The position numbers were made by a program, and so were the translations under genes. A stretch of 64,000 nucleotides of DNA, from the NCBI RefSeq assembly GCF_012979275.1, contig NZ_JABASZ010000032.1, positions 62,001 to 126,000 on the forward strand, given 5' to 3'. This document shows, one piece after another, positions 43,063 through 51,185 of the stretch. The stretch's first letter is position 1; every line of letters begins with the position of its first letter. The notes beneath the pieces are model-generated. The model saw only the letters and a list, made by a program, of their open reading frames with translations. It made no database searches and had not been told where the DNA came from. Source of the DNA: Pseudopontixanthobacter vadosimaris (lineage in GTDB: Bacteria; Pseudomonadota; Alphaproteobacteria; Sphingomonadales; Sphingomonadaceae).

Positions 43063-43593
43063 ATGGTGGTGCTGTCTCTTACCGGCATCGCGCTGGTCGC
43101 TTATCTGCTCGCCCCAAGATCCCCGGTGACCGGATGGCTTCTGATAGCGACCTCATGGACCCACGCCTTCCGGTTGCTGCGCTGGCGGGGCTGGCGTGCA
43201 GCGCGCGATCCGCTGGTGCTGGTCCTTCATGTCGGTTACACATGGCTGGCGCTGGGATTGGGGTTGCTGGGATGGGCCACGCTGGGAGACTTTCCCCAAA
43301 TCGCCGCGCTTCATGCATTGGGCGCAGGAGCGATGGCGACGATGATCCTGGCCGTCATGACGCGGGCAACGCTGGGCCATACCGCGCGCGAATTGCACGC
43401 CGATGGAATGACCGTCGCGATCTACGTTCTGGTAAATATTGCGGCGGTTGCGCGCGTGTCGGCGGGGCTTTCGATCGGCGACGCAACCTTGCTGCTGGCA
43501 ATAGCGGGCACGGGCTGGATCGGAGCGTTCGGCCTGTTCTGTATCGGCTATGGCCCGAAACTCTTCGCGCCTCGCATCGACGGGAGGCCATGA
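43063..43593 (+). pseudogene. nnrS: NnrS family protein, C-terminal half only
   Basis: 176 aa from the ATG at 43063, in a frame open from 42940. It has the signature LHALGAGAMATMILAVMTRA followed by TLGHTARELHADG of the C-terminal half of NnrS, a haem- and copper-containing NO-response membrane protein of about 390-400 aa and 12 helices. The N-terminal half is missing; codons just upstream (LFLIARNYLRWPG) may be the last trace. Probably non-functional, although the next gene is still coupled by ATGA. Confidence 0.6.
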
Positions 43594-44036
43594 TGCAAAG
43601 AGTCGCCAGCAATATGCGGTCCAACTGGTGCGGCGCGGTGGCAAGCGGGGCGACCGGAATCCTGTTCGCCCTGTCTTTCGTCGCGACACCGGTGAAGTTC
43701 ATGGCCCCGAACGTCGCTATCGCGGACCTGCTGGCTGTCGGCCGCGTCACCTTTCGCGCCTCCTTCGCCGTAGAGCTGGTGATGCTGGTGATTATGCTGG
43801 TTCTGGCCCGAGGGCGCGCGCGTTATCTGATAGTGCTCGCCGGGACCATTCTTGCCATGCAATGGCTCGCGCTGATGCCGTCGCTCGATGCACGGACTCT
43901 GGCGGTCATGGTGGGCGATCCCCCGCCCCCCTCCCCCTTGCACATTTACTGGATCGCAGCGGATATCCTGCGGCTCGGCATTTATGCCGGTGTTGCGGTC
44001 CTGTCGTTCAAGGGTGCCTGCCGCACCAGTCACTGA
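43590..44036 (+). CDS. Four-helix membrane protein of unknown function
   Basis: 148 aa; ATG overlaps the nnrS-remnant stop. Hydrophobic helices near residues 17-35, 55-75, 80-98 and 122-142; conserved-looking FVATPVKFMAP near the start. No family recognised. Position after nnrS and before fnr suggests a role in NO or low-oxygen physiology. Confidence 0.65.
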   Translation: MMQRVASNMRSNWCGAVASGATGILFALSFVATPVKFMAPNVAIADLLAVGRVTFRASFAVELVMLVIMLVLARGRARYLIVLAGTILAMQWLALMPSLDARTLAVMVGDPPPPSPLHIYWIAADILRLGIYAGVAVLSFKGACRTSH

Positions 44037-44075
44037 ACGGTTGGCTTTACCCGGCTTGATCCTTACGTATCGTTC

Positions 44076-44801
44076 ATGGATGGCATCGATCTCGCTCAGC
44101 GGCCGAACTTCTGTCAGGCCTGCACGATCCGCAACCGCGCCATCTGCGCCGATCTGGATGATGAGGAAGTCGCACTTCTCAATCGGATCGGGCGCAAGCG
44201 GCATTTGCAGCCCGGCGAGCAATTGCTGTGGGAAGGTGAAGCAGCGATCCTGGTGGCGAATGTCGTCAGCGGTGTGCTGAAGCTTTCCACCGCCACCGCC
44301 GACGGGCGCGAGCAGATCGTCGGGCTCGTCTATCCGTCGGATTTCGTCGGCCGGCCCTTCGCCGAAACCACCCCCTATGGCGCGGAGGCCCTGACCGACA
44401 CCGAAGTGTGCGTGTTCCAGCGCAAGGATTTCGACCGTTTCGCCCTGGAGCATCCGCGGCTCGAACATAAGTTGCTGGAACGTACGCTGACCGAACTCGA
44501 CCGGTCGCGCCGCTGGATGCTGCTGCTGGGCAAGATGAACGCCCAGGAACGCGTTGCCAGCTTTCTCGTCGAGACGAGCGGGCGTTTGCAGGGGGGCAGG
44601 AAGGACATCGGCGCATCTGGTGAGCCATCCCAGATCGAGCTGCCGCTGTCCCGGCAACAGATCGCGAATGTTCTGGGCCTGACGATCGAAACCGTGAGCC
44701 GCCAATTCACCCAGTTCAGGAAGGATGGCATTATCGAAATGCCTTCCAGCCGAACCATCGTGGTGCCTGACAGAAGCGCATTGCTGGCCCGGACGGGGTA
44801 A
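44076..44801 (+). CDS. Fnr-type oxygen-sensing regulator (FnrL/Anr-like)
   Basis: 241 aa. N-terminal CQACTIRNRAIC gives Cys13, Cys16 and Cys24, and TDTEVCVFQ a fourth, the ligands of the oxygen-labile [4Fe-4S] cluster. A cyclic-nucleotide-type beta domain follows, then the helix-turn-helix LSRQQIANVLGLTIETVSRQ with the Glu-Ser-Arg pattern that reads TTGAT. The adjacent locus has one perfect FNR box and one imperfect one. Expected to activate cbb3 oxidase genes at low oxygen. Confidence 0.92.
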   Translation: MDGIDLAQRPNFCQACTIRNRAICADLDDEEVALLNRIGRKRHLQPGEQLLWEGEAAILVANVVSGVLKLSTATADGREQIVGLVYPSDFVGRPFAETTPYGAEALTDTEVCVFQRKDFDRFALEHPRLEHKLLERTLTELDRSRRWMLLLGKMNAQERVASFLVETSGRLQGGRKDIGASGEPSQIELPLSRQQIANVLGLTIETVSRQFTQFRKDGIIEMPSSRTIVVPDRSALLARTG

Positions 44802-44822
44802 TCGATCGGCACTAAGCTGGAA

Positions 44823-44836
44823 TTGATCTCCATCAA
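44823..44836. promoter_or_regulatory. Perfect FNR box upstream of the second Crp/Fnr gene
   Basis: TTGAT-CTCC-ATCAA, the exact FNR/Anr palindrome, centred about 42 nt before the ATG at 44872. It implies that the downstream regulator is controlled by the Fnr encoded just before it. Confidence 0.85.
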
Positions 44837-44871
44837 GGCATTGCCTGACGCAATGAACCATAGACTGCCCG

Positions 44872-45543
44872 ATGCGTATCCGCAGTCCCACCAGCTCATT
44901 TGATGAAACGCCGGGAAAAGCGATATTCTCGCAGCAGATGCTGCGGCAGTTGCAGGCGCACGGGCAGTCCGTCGAAATGGCAGATGGCGAGACGCTGGAG
45001 CTCAACGCGATTTGTTTCCTGATGTCGGGTTCTGCCAAACTTTGGCGGATCCTGCCGAGCGGCGCGGAGCATATCAGTGCCTTCGCCTTTGCCGGCGGAG
45101 TGATGTTCGGACAGGCTGGCAAGTTCCCGACTCGATGCACGGCCCTGGAACCGTGCCAGGTCCTCCTTGTCCCTCCGCATTCGCTTGGCGGGATGGAACG
45201 GGACGACAAGCTGTGCGCGGGTGATCTGCTGGAAATGGCAACCCAGCAGATACGGTCCCTGCAAATGCACGCCGCGATGCTGGCCCGAATGACCGCTTGC
45301 GAGCGCGTGGCCGCGTTTCTGGCGTCCCTGGCCGATGGCGCTTTCTGCGACGCGAAGGCTCCGCTGCGCCTGTATTTGCCGATGTCACGGGCCGATATTG
45401 GCGATCATCTGGGCCTGACCATCGAAACGATCAGCCGCTGCATGACCCGCTTGAAGAAGGACGGTCTTATTGCATGCCCCGCACGGCACGAGGTGCTGGT
45501 TCTCGACCCGCAGGGTCTGGTGAACTATTACGACCCGGGCTGA
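44872..45543 (+). CDS. Second Crp/Fnr-family regulator, no N-terminal cluster cysteines
   Basis: 223 aa. A degenerate cyclic-nucleotide-type domain (LELNAICFLMSGSAKLWRIL) and a clear helix-turn-helix MSRADIGDHLGLTIETISRC, with the same recognition-helix pattern as the neighbour. Cysteines are scattered and do not form the Fnr cluster motif, so it does not look like an oxygen sensor. FixK-like relay between Fnr and the cbb3 genes is a reasonable inference. Confidence 0.85.
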   Translation: MRIRSPTSSFDETPGKAIFSQQMLRQLQAHGQSVEMADGETLELNAICFLMSGSAKLWRILPSGAEHISAFAFAGGVMFGQAGKFPTRCTALEPCQVLLVPPHSLGGMERDDKLCAGDLLEMATQQIRSLQMHAAMLARMTACERVAAFLASLADGAFCDAKAPLRLYLPMSRADIGDHLGLTIETISRCMTRLKKDGLIACPARHEVLVLDPQGLVNYYDPG

Positions 45544-45573
45544 TGGGTGGCTGCTGAAATTTATCCGCGCAAT

Positions 45574-45587
45574 TTGCGCTAGATCAA
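45574..45587. promoter_or_regulatory. Putative FNR box upstream of ccoN
   Basis: TTGCG-CTAG-ATCAA: the right half is perfect, the left differs in two positions. Centred about 63 nt before the ccoN ATG, suitable for activation by Fnr or its paralogue. Confidence 0.6.
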
Positions 45588-45643
45588 TGAACCGCCGCCT
45601 CCCTTGCTCCATCTGCCGGTAATCAAAGGCAGGTGATTCATTC

Positions 45644-47302
45644 ATGGAAGCAGTACTGGGACGGGTCGGGATGTGGTTCGGCATCACGTTGCTGGCCATT
45701 ATCGCCATCGCACTGGCGCAGGATACCGGCTTCGCTGCCAGCATGACGGTGGTGGCAGTTGTCGCGTTCGGTTTCCTGATCGCCACCACGGCGCGGTTCG
45801 ATCCGATGGCCAGGGTGCAGGGCCTGTTTCGTATGCCCACGGACCCCTCGCGCTATGATGACGATCCGGTTCGCTGGGGCATCATTGCCACCGTATTCTG
45901 GGGCGTCGTGGGCTTTTCAGCCGGACTGTTCATTGCCCTGCAGATGGCGTTTCCGGCGCTGAACCTGGATTCCCAGTTCACCACTTTCGGACGCTTGCGA
46001 CCACTCCATACCTCGGCAGTCATCTTCGCATTCGGCGGCAATGCGCTCATCGCGACAAGTTACTATGTCGTGCAGCGCACCTGCCGGGCCCGCCTCGCCT
46101 TTCCCGCGCTCGCGCGGTTCGTGTTCTGGGGCTACCAGATGTTCATCGTTCTGGCAGCGGTGGGCTATATCTATGGCGTCACCCAGTCGAAGGAATATGC
46201 CGAGCCGGAATGGTTCGTCGATATCTGGCTGACGATCGTCTGGGTGGCTTATTTCATCGTTTTCGTCGGCACGCTCGCGCGGCGGACGGAACCCCATATC
46301 TACGTCGCCAACTGGTTCTATCTCAGTTTCATCATCACCATCGCGATGCTGCACATCATCAACAATCTGGCGATGCCGGTGTCGATAGTCGGATCGCGCT
46401 CCTACCCCATGTTCGCCGGGGTTCAGGATGCGCTGGTGCAGTGGTGGTACGGGCACAATGCGGTGGCGTTCTTCCTGACCGTGCCGTTCCTGGCGATGAT
46501 GTATTACTTCGTGCCGAAACAGGCGAACCGGCCGATCTACTCCTATCGGCTGTCGATCCTCCATTTCTGGTCGCTGATCTTCCTCTATATCTGGGCCGGG
46601 CCGCACCACCTCCATTACACGGCGCTGCCCGACTGGGCGCAGACGCTGGGCATGGTGTTCTCGGTCGTGCTGTGGATGCCGAGCTGGGGCGGCATGATCA
46701 ACGGGCTGATGACGCTGAACGGCGCATGGGACAAGGTCCGCACCGACCCGATCATCCGCATGATGGTGGTGGCGCTGGCGTTCTATGGCATGGCCACCTT
46801 CGAAGGGCCGATGCTGAGCATCAAGGCCGTGAACTCGCTGTCGCATTATACCGAATGGGGCATCGGCCACGTGCATTCGGGCGCTCTGGGCTGGAACGGC
46901 ATGATCACTTTCGCCGCGGTCTATTTCCTCGTGCCCCGCCTGTGGAAGCGGGAGCGGCTGTATTCGCTGCGCATGATCAACTGGCATTTCTGGCTCGCGA
47001 CGCTGGGGATCGTTTTCTACGCATCCTCCATGTGGGTGGCGGGCCTCACCCAGGGTCTGATGTGGCGTGAATACGGCCCCGATGGCTATCTCGTGAACTC
47101 CTTCGTGGAATCGGTCGCCGCCATGCATCCGCTCTACGTGCTGCGCGCGTTCGGCGGGTTCCTGTACCTCTGCGGCGGTTCGCTGATGGTCTTCAACGTC
47201 TGGAAAACGATCAAGGGCGAGCTGCGTGAAGAGGCACCGATGACGGGCGCGCCATATGATCCGGCGAAGGATCGTCCGATCGTTGCAGTTCCGGCGGAAT
47301 AA
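45644..47302 (+). CDS. ccoN: cbb3 cytochrome c oxidase subunit I
   Basis: 552 aa with about 14 membrane helices. Haem and copper ligands are seen in [20 protein letters not shown] (His), [20 protein letters not shown] (CuB His and the active-site Tyr region), [15 protein letters not shown] (CuB histidines) and [15 protein letters not shown] (haem b3/b histidines). Catalytic core that reduces oxygen with high affinity and pumps protons. An N-terminal extension of about 80 aa with two helices precedes the usual core, as in related alphaproteobacteria. Confidence 0.96.
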   Translation: MEAVLGRVGMWFGITLLAIIAIALAQDTGFAASMTVVAVVAFGFLIATTARFDPMARVQGLFRMPTDPSRYDDDPVRWGIIATVFWGVVGFSAGLFIALQMAFPALNLDSQFTTFGRLRPLHTSAVIFAFGGNALIATSYYVVQRTCRARLAFPALARFVFWGYQMFIVLAAVGYIYGVTQSKEYAEPEWFVDIWLTIVWVAYFIVFVGTLARRTEPHIYVANWFYLSFIITIAMLHIINNLAMPVSIVGSRSYPMFAGVQDALVQWWYGHNAVAFFLTVPFLAMMYYFVPKQANRPIYSYRLSILHFWSLIFLYIWAGPHHLHYTALPDWAQTLGMVFSVVLWMPSWGGMINGLMTLNGAWDKVRTDPIIRMMVVALAFYGMATFEGPMLSIKAVNSLSHYTEWGIGHVHSGALGWNGMITFAAVYFLVPRLWKRERLYSLRMINWHFWLATLGIVFYASSMWVAGLTQGLMWREYGPDGYLVNSFVESVAAMHPLYVLRAFGGFLYLCGGSLMVFNVWKTIKGELREEAPMTGAPYDPAKDRPIVAVPAE

Positions 47303-47312
47303 GGCGGCAGAC

Positions 47313-48062
47313 ATGTTCAATTTCACGCAGCAACACAAGAAGCTGGAACGCAGCGTCACCCTGCTCGGAAGCTTCGCCTTCGTAGCGGTGGTCATCGGCA
47401 GCCTGGTGGAGATCGCCCCCTTGTTCTGGATCGACAACACGATCGAGGAAGTGGACGGGATGCGCCCTTACACCCCGCTCGAGCAGGCGGGCCGCGACAT
47501 CTACGTGCGCGAAGGCTGCTACAGCTGCCACAGCCAGATGATCCGCCCCTTCCGCGACGAGGTGGAACGGTACGGTCATTACAGCCTGGCAGCGGAAAGC
47601 ATGTACGATCACCCGTTCCAATGGGGTTCCAAGCGTACCGGCCCCGACCTTGCGCGCGTTGGGGGACGCTATTCCGACGAATGGCACGTGCAGCATCTGA
47701 TCGACCCGCGCTCCGTCGTGCCCGAAAGCATAATGCCGCCCTATTCCTTCCTGGCTGACACCGATCTGGAACCCGCCGATCCTTCCGCGCATCTGGTGGC
47801 CCTGCGCCGCGTCGGGGTGCCTTACACGGACCGGGATATCGAACTGGCGGAAGACGACATGAAAGCGCAGGCCAATCCCGATCTCGACGACAACGATCTG
47901 CTGACCCGCTATCCCAAGTCGCAGATCCGCGATTTCGACGGCGACCCGTCGCGCCTTACCGAAATGGATGCGCTGGTCGCCTATCTGCAGATGCTCGGCA
48001 CGCTGGTCGATGTGAACAGCGTGGCGGCGCAGGAAGAACTGGCGGCGGAGAAGGGCCGATGA
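47313..48062 (+). CDS. ccoO: cbb3 oxidase subunit II (mono-haem cytochrome c)
   Basis: 249 aa from the ATG at 47313, 10 nt after ccoN. One membrane helix near residues 20-40, then the haem-binding motif [16 protein letters not shown] with Cys-x-x-Cys-His. SIMPPYSFL supplies the axial Met region. Carries electrons to CcoN on the periplasmic side. Confidence 0.95.
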   Translation: MFNFTQQHKKLERSVTLLGSFAFVAVVIGSLVEIAPLFWIDNTIEEVDGMRPYTPLEQAGRDIYVREGCYSCHSQMIRPFRDEVERYGHYSLAAESMYDHPFQWGSKRTGPDLARVGGRYSDEWHVQHLIDPRSVVPESIMPPYSFLADTDLEPADPSAHLVALRRVGVPYTDRDIELAEDDMKAQANPDLDDNDLLTRYPKSQIRDFDGDPSRLTEMDALVAYLQMLGTLVDVNSVAAQEELAAEKGR

Positions 48063-48232
48063 GCGAACACTCCACCTACGAAACCTTGCGCCATTTTGCC
48101 GATAGCTGGGGCCTGCTGGTGATGGTGATCCTGTTTGCCGGCCTGGTGGCATGGCCGTTCCGGCCAGGCGCGAAGAAACGCAATCGCGACGCTGCCGAAG
48201 TGATTTTCAGGGATGAAGACAATGGCGAATAA
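48059..48232 (+). CDS. ccoQ: cbb3 oxidase subunit IV
   Basis: 57 aa, overlapping ccoO by 4 nt and ccoP by 11 nt. One membrane helix ([17 protein letters not shown]) and a charged tail [13 protein letters not shown], the CcoQ pattern. Stabilises the complex. Confidence 0.9.
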   Translation: MSEHSTYETLRHFADSWGLLVMVILFAGLVAWPFRPGAKKRNRDAAEVIFRDEDNGE

Positions 48233-49181
48233 ACATCCCGACAGCCGCCCCGTCCAGCCCCCCGCCCAACCCGACACAGGCGGCAAGCGGATCGATCAGC
48301 CGACCGGCACGGAAACGGTCGGCCATGAATGGGACGGGATCGAGGAACTCGATACGCCCATGCCGCGCTGGTGGCTGTGCACGCTTTACGCGACCATCGT
48401 CTGGGGTATCGTCTATGTCATCCTCTACCCCGCCTGGCCGCTGCTCGAGAAGGGAACGGAGGGCGTGCTCGGCTGGACCAGCCGCGGGCAACTGGCAGAG
48501 GAAATGAGCCTGGCCGACCAGGCGCAGACCAGTTTTCGCGAAGAACTGTCGCGCATTCCCATCGAACGTCTTCCCGACAACAGCGCGCTGATGGCACAGG
48601 CGGTCGCGGGCGGGCGCGCGGCGTTCAAGGTGAATTGCGTGCAGTGCCACGGCTCCGGCGCGGCGGGCAGCAAGGGCTACCCCAACCTCAACGATGACGA
48701 CTGGCTGTGGGGCGGTGATCTGAAAGCCATCGAATATACGCTGGCTCACGGGATCAGGCAGCCGGGCGACGACGAGACGCGCATGAGCATCATGCCGGCA
48801 TTCGACGGCGTGTTCGAACCGGCGCAGCGCGAAGCCCTGGTCAGCCATGTACTTTCACTGAGCGGAAAAGGGCGATCCAACTCGATGGGGGCGCAGCTTT
48901 ACGACGAAAATTGCGTGATATGCCACGGTCCGAACGGCGAAGGAGATCGTTCTCTCGGGGCGCCGCAACTGAACGATGCGATCTGGCTTTACGGCAGTTC
49001 GCGGGCAGAGATCACCCGGCAGATTCTCGATCCTCGCATGGGCATGATGCCCAAATGGGAACACCGGCTCGATCCGGTCACGATCAAGATGCTGGCCGCC
49101 TATGCCCATTCGCTGGGCGGGGGAGAGGATTTCGTGGAGGTTGCCGAAGATCCGGCAGTTCCGGTCGATGAACAACCCTGA
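48222..49181 (+). CDS. ccoP: cbb3 oxidase subunit III (di-haem cytochrome c)
   Basis: 319 aa from the ATG at 48222 (an ATG three codons upstream is also possible). HEWDGIEELDTPMPRWWLC is the CcoP start, followed by one membrane helix. Two c-type haem sites: VNCVQCHGSGAAG near 140 and ENCVICHGPNGEG near 230. Entry point for electrons from cytochrome c. Confidence 0.95.
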   Translation: MANKHPDSRPVQPPAQPDTGGKRIDQPTGTETVGHEWDGIEELDTPMPRWWLCTLYATIVWGIVYVILYPAWPLLEKGTEGVLGWTSRGQLAEEMSLADQAQTSFREELSRIPIERLPDNSALMAQAVAGGRAAFKVNCVQCHGSGAAGSKGYPNLNDDDWLWGGDLKAIEYTLAHGIRQPGDDETRMSIMPAFDGVFEPAQREALVSHVLSLSGKGRSNSMGAQLYDENCVICHGPNGEGDRSLGAPQLNDAIWLYGSSRAEITRQILDPRMGMMPKWEHRLDPVTIKMLAAYAHSLGGGEDFVEVAEDPAVPVDEQP

Positions 49182-50742
49182 AGGCCCCACCACCGCCGAC
49201 AAGCCGGTTGTCGAGGACGGTATTCCCAAGACCAACCGTCCGGTCAGCAGCGCGGTTGCGGAGCCGGACGCGACCACGCACCGCCACGAACCGCACGAAC
49301 CCCCGCGCCAGCATCTGCCCGAAAAGCTCTATGAAAAGAGCGAGACGGTGCACAATAAGCGCATCGACGGCCCGTTCCGCCGGTTCAAATGGTTCGTCAT
49401 GCTGGTCACGCTGGGGATCTACTACATAACCCCGTGGCTGCGCTGGGACCGCGGTCCCTATGCGCCCGATCAGGCGGTCCTGGTCGATATCGCCAACCGG
49501 CGGTTCTACATGTTCGGAATCGAGATCTGGCCGCATGAATTCTATTTCGTGGCCGGCCTGCTCATCATGGCGGGTATCGGCCTGTTCCTGGTGACCAGCG
49601 CGGTGGGCCGCGCCTGGTGCGGCTATGCCTGTCCGCAGACCGTATGGACCGATTTGTTCCAGCATATCGACCGGTTCGTGGACGGGGACCGCAACGCCCG
49701 CATCCGGCTGGACAAGGCGCAGTGGAGTCCGGCCAAGATCGCCCGGCGCGGTTTCAAATGGTCGATCTATCTCGTCATCGCATTCCTGACCGGCGGCGCG
49801 TGGATATTGTATTTCGCCGATGCGCCCACCCTGGTCCGGGAATTCTTCGCCGGTGAAGCACCGCTGGTCGCCTATATAACCGTCGCGATACTTACGATGA
49901 CGACCTTCACGCTGGGCGGGTTCATGCGTGAGCAGGTCTGCATCTACATGTGCCCCTGGCCGCGTATCCAGTCTGCGATGCTTGACGAGAAATCGCTGAT
50001 CGTCACTTATAAGGACTGGCGCGGCGAACCGCGTGGCAGCGTGAAGAAAGCGAAAAAGGAACCGGAAAAGTTCGGCGACTGCATCGATTGCCTGCAATGC
50101 GTGGCCGTCTGCCCCACCGGCATCGACATCCGCGAAGGGCCGCAGGTGGGCTGCATCACCTGCGCGCTGTGTATCGATGCCTGCGACAAGGTGATGGCGG
50201 ATATCGGCCGTCCGCGCGGGCTGATCGATTATGCCACGCTGGAAGATTGCGAACGCGAGGCGGCGGGCGAGGAGCCCAAGCCGGTCTGGCGCACGCTGCT
50301 GCGCCCGCGCACGCTCGTCTATTTCGGTGTCTGGGGCGCGATCGGCCTGGCCATGCTGTTCGCGCTCGGCGTGCGCAGCCATACCGAACTGTCGGCGTCG
50401 CCCGATCGCAATCCGCCCTTCATGCTGATGAGCGATGGGTCCATCCGTAATTCCTTCACGCTCAAGCTGCGCAACATGGAAAGCCGCCCGCGCGAGATGG
50501 AGATCGCGATCGAGGGCCTACCCGGCGCGGTGATGTGGACCGACACGATCCGGCGCGAGGATGCGGCGCCGACGCAGACGATAGATGTCGGTCCCGACCA
50601 GACCAGAAGCGTGCGCGCCTATGTCATGGTTCCGGCGGGAACCCCTGCGACCGATTTTGCATTCAATCTCACGTCGCTCGACGCACAGGGCGAGCAGGAC
50701 ACGGCAGAAGCCCGCTTTACCGCCCCGGGGGATCAGTCATGA
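49168..50742 (+). CDS. ccoG: cbb3 maturation ferredoxin-like protein CcoG (FixG)
   Basis: 524 aa from the ATG at 49168, overlapping ccoP by 14 nt. Several membrane helices, GRAWCGYACPQTVWTDLF, MREQVCIYMCPWPR, then two 4Fe-4S motifs, CIDCLQCVAVCPTGID and CITCALCIDACDKV, and a C-terminal immunoglobulin-like domain. In other bacteria CcoG reduces Cu(II) during oxidase assembly. Confidence 0.95.
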   Translation: MNNPEGPTTADKPVVEDGIPKTNRPVSSAVAEPDATTHRHEPHEPPRQHLPEKLYEKSETVHNKRIDGPFRRFKWFVMLVTLGIYYITPWLRWDRGPYAPDQAVLVDIANRRFYMFGIEIWPHEFYFVAGLLIMAGIGLFLVTSAVGRAWCGYACPQTVWTDLFQHIDRFVDGDRNARIRLDKAQWSPAKIARRGFKWSIYLVIAFLTGGAWILYFADAPTLVREFFAGEAPLVAYITVAILTMTTFTLGGFMREQVCIYMCPWPRIQSAMLDEKSLIVTYKDWRGEPRGSVKKAKKEPEKFGDCIDCLQCVAVCPTGIDIREGPQVGCITCALCIDACDKVMADIGRPRGLIDYATLEDCEREAAGEEPKPVWRTLLRPRTLVYFGVWGAIGLAMLFALGVRSHTELSASPDRNPPFMLMSDGSIRNSFTLKLRNMESRPREMEIAIEGLPGAVMWTDTIRREDAAPTQTIDVGPDQTRSVRAYVMVPAGTPATDFAFNLTSLDAQGEQDTAEARFTAPGDQS

Positions 50743-51185
50743 AACGCGCCTTTACCGGCCGTGACATGGCCATAGTGATGGTGGCAGGGTTCGGGATTAT
50801 CATCGCGGTCAATCTGCTGATGGCGACATTCGCCGTGCGCGGGTTCGGCGGGGTGGTGGTGGAAAATTCCTACGTCGCGAGCCAGAAATTCAACGGCTGG
50901 CTGGGCGAGGCCGAACGCCAGCGCGCGATGGGCTGGTCGGCGGAAGTTCGGCGCGGCGAGAGCGGCCAGCTGGAGGTTCTGACAGGCGGCGTGCCAGCGG
51001 GTGCCCAGGCAGAGGCCCGCTTGCGGCGGCCGCTGGGCAAACCCGAGACGCTCACGCTTTCGCTGATGGACGCTTCGCTGGGCAGATTCGCATCGCCCGA
51101 ACCCGTGCCCGACGGCCGCTGGCTGGTGCGGCTGACGATCTGGTCGAATGGCGACATCTGGCAGCAGGAGGACCGGATCGAGTGA
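50739..51185 (+). CDS. ccoH: FixH family protein (cbb3 assembly)
   Basis: 148 aa; ATG overlaps the ccoG stop by 4 nt. One N-terminal helix (VMVAGFGIIIAVNLLMATF), then the FixH domain with VENSYVASQKFNGWL and DGRWLVRLTIWSNGDIWQQ. Needed for stable cbb3 assembly. Confidence 0.92.
   Translation: MKRAFTGRDMAIVMVAGFGIIIAVNLLMATFAVRGFGGVVVENSYVASQKFNGWLGEAERQRAMGWSAEVRRGESGQLEVLTGGVPAGAQAEARLRRPLGKPETLTLSLMDASLGRFASPEPVPDGRWLVRLTIWSNGDIWQQEDRIE

Noticed and set aside
43548-47440. Long minus-strand frames (553 aa and 507 aa) opposite fnr and ccoN
   Set aside because: Both lie opposite genes with complete functional motifs and are His/Arg/Gln-rich translations typical of antisense strands.
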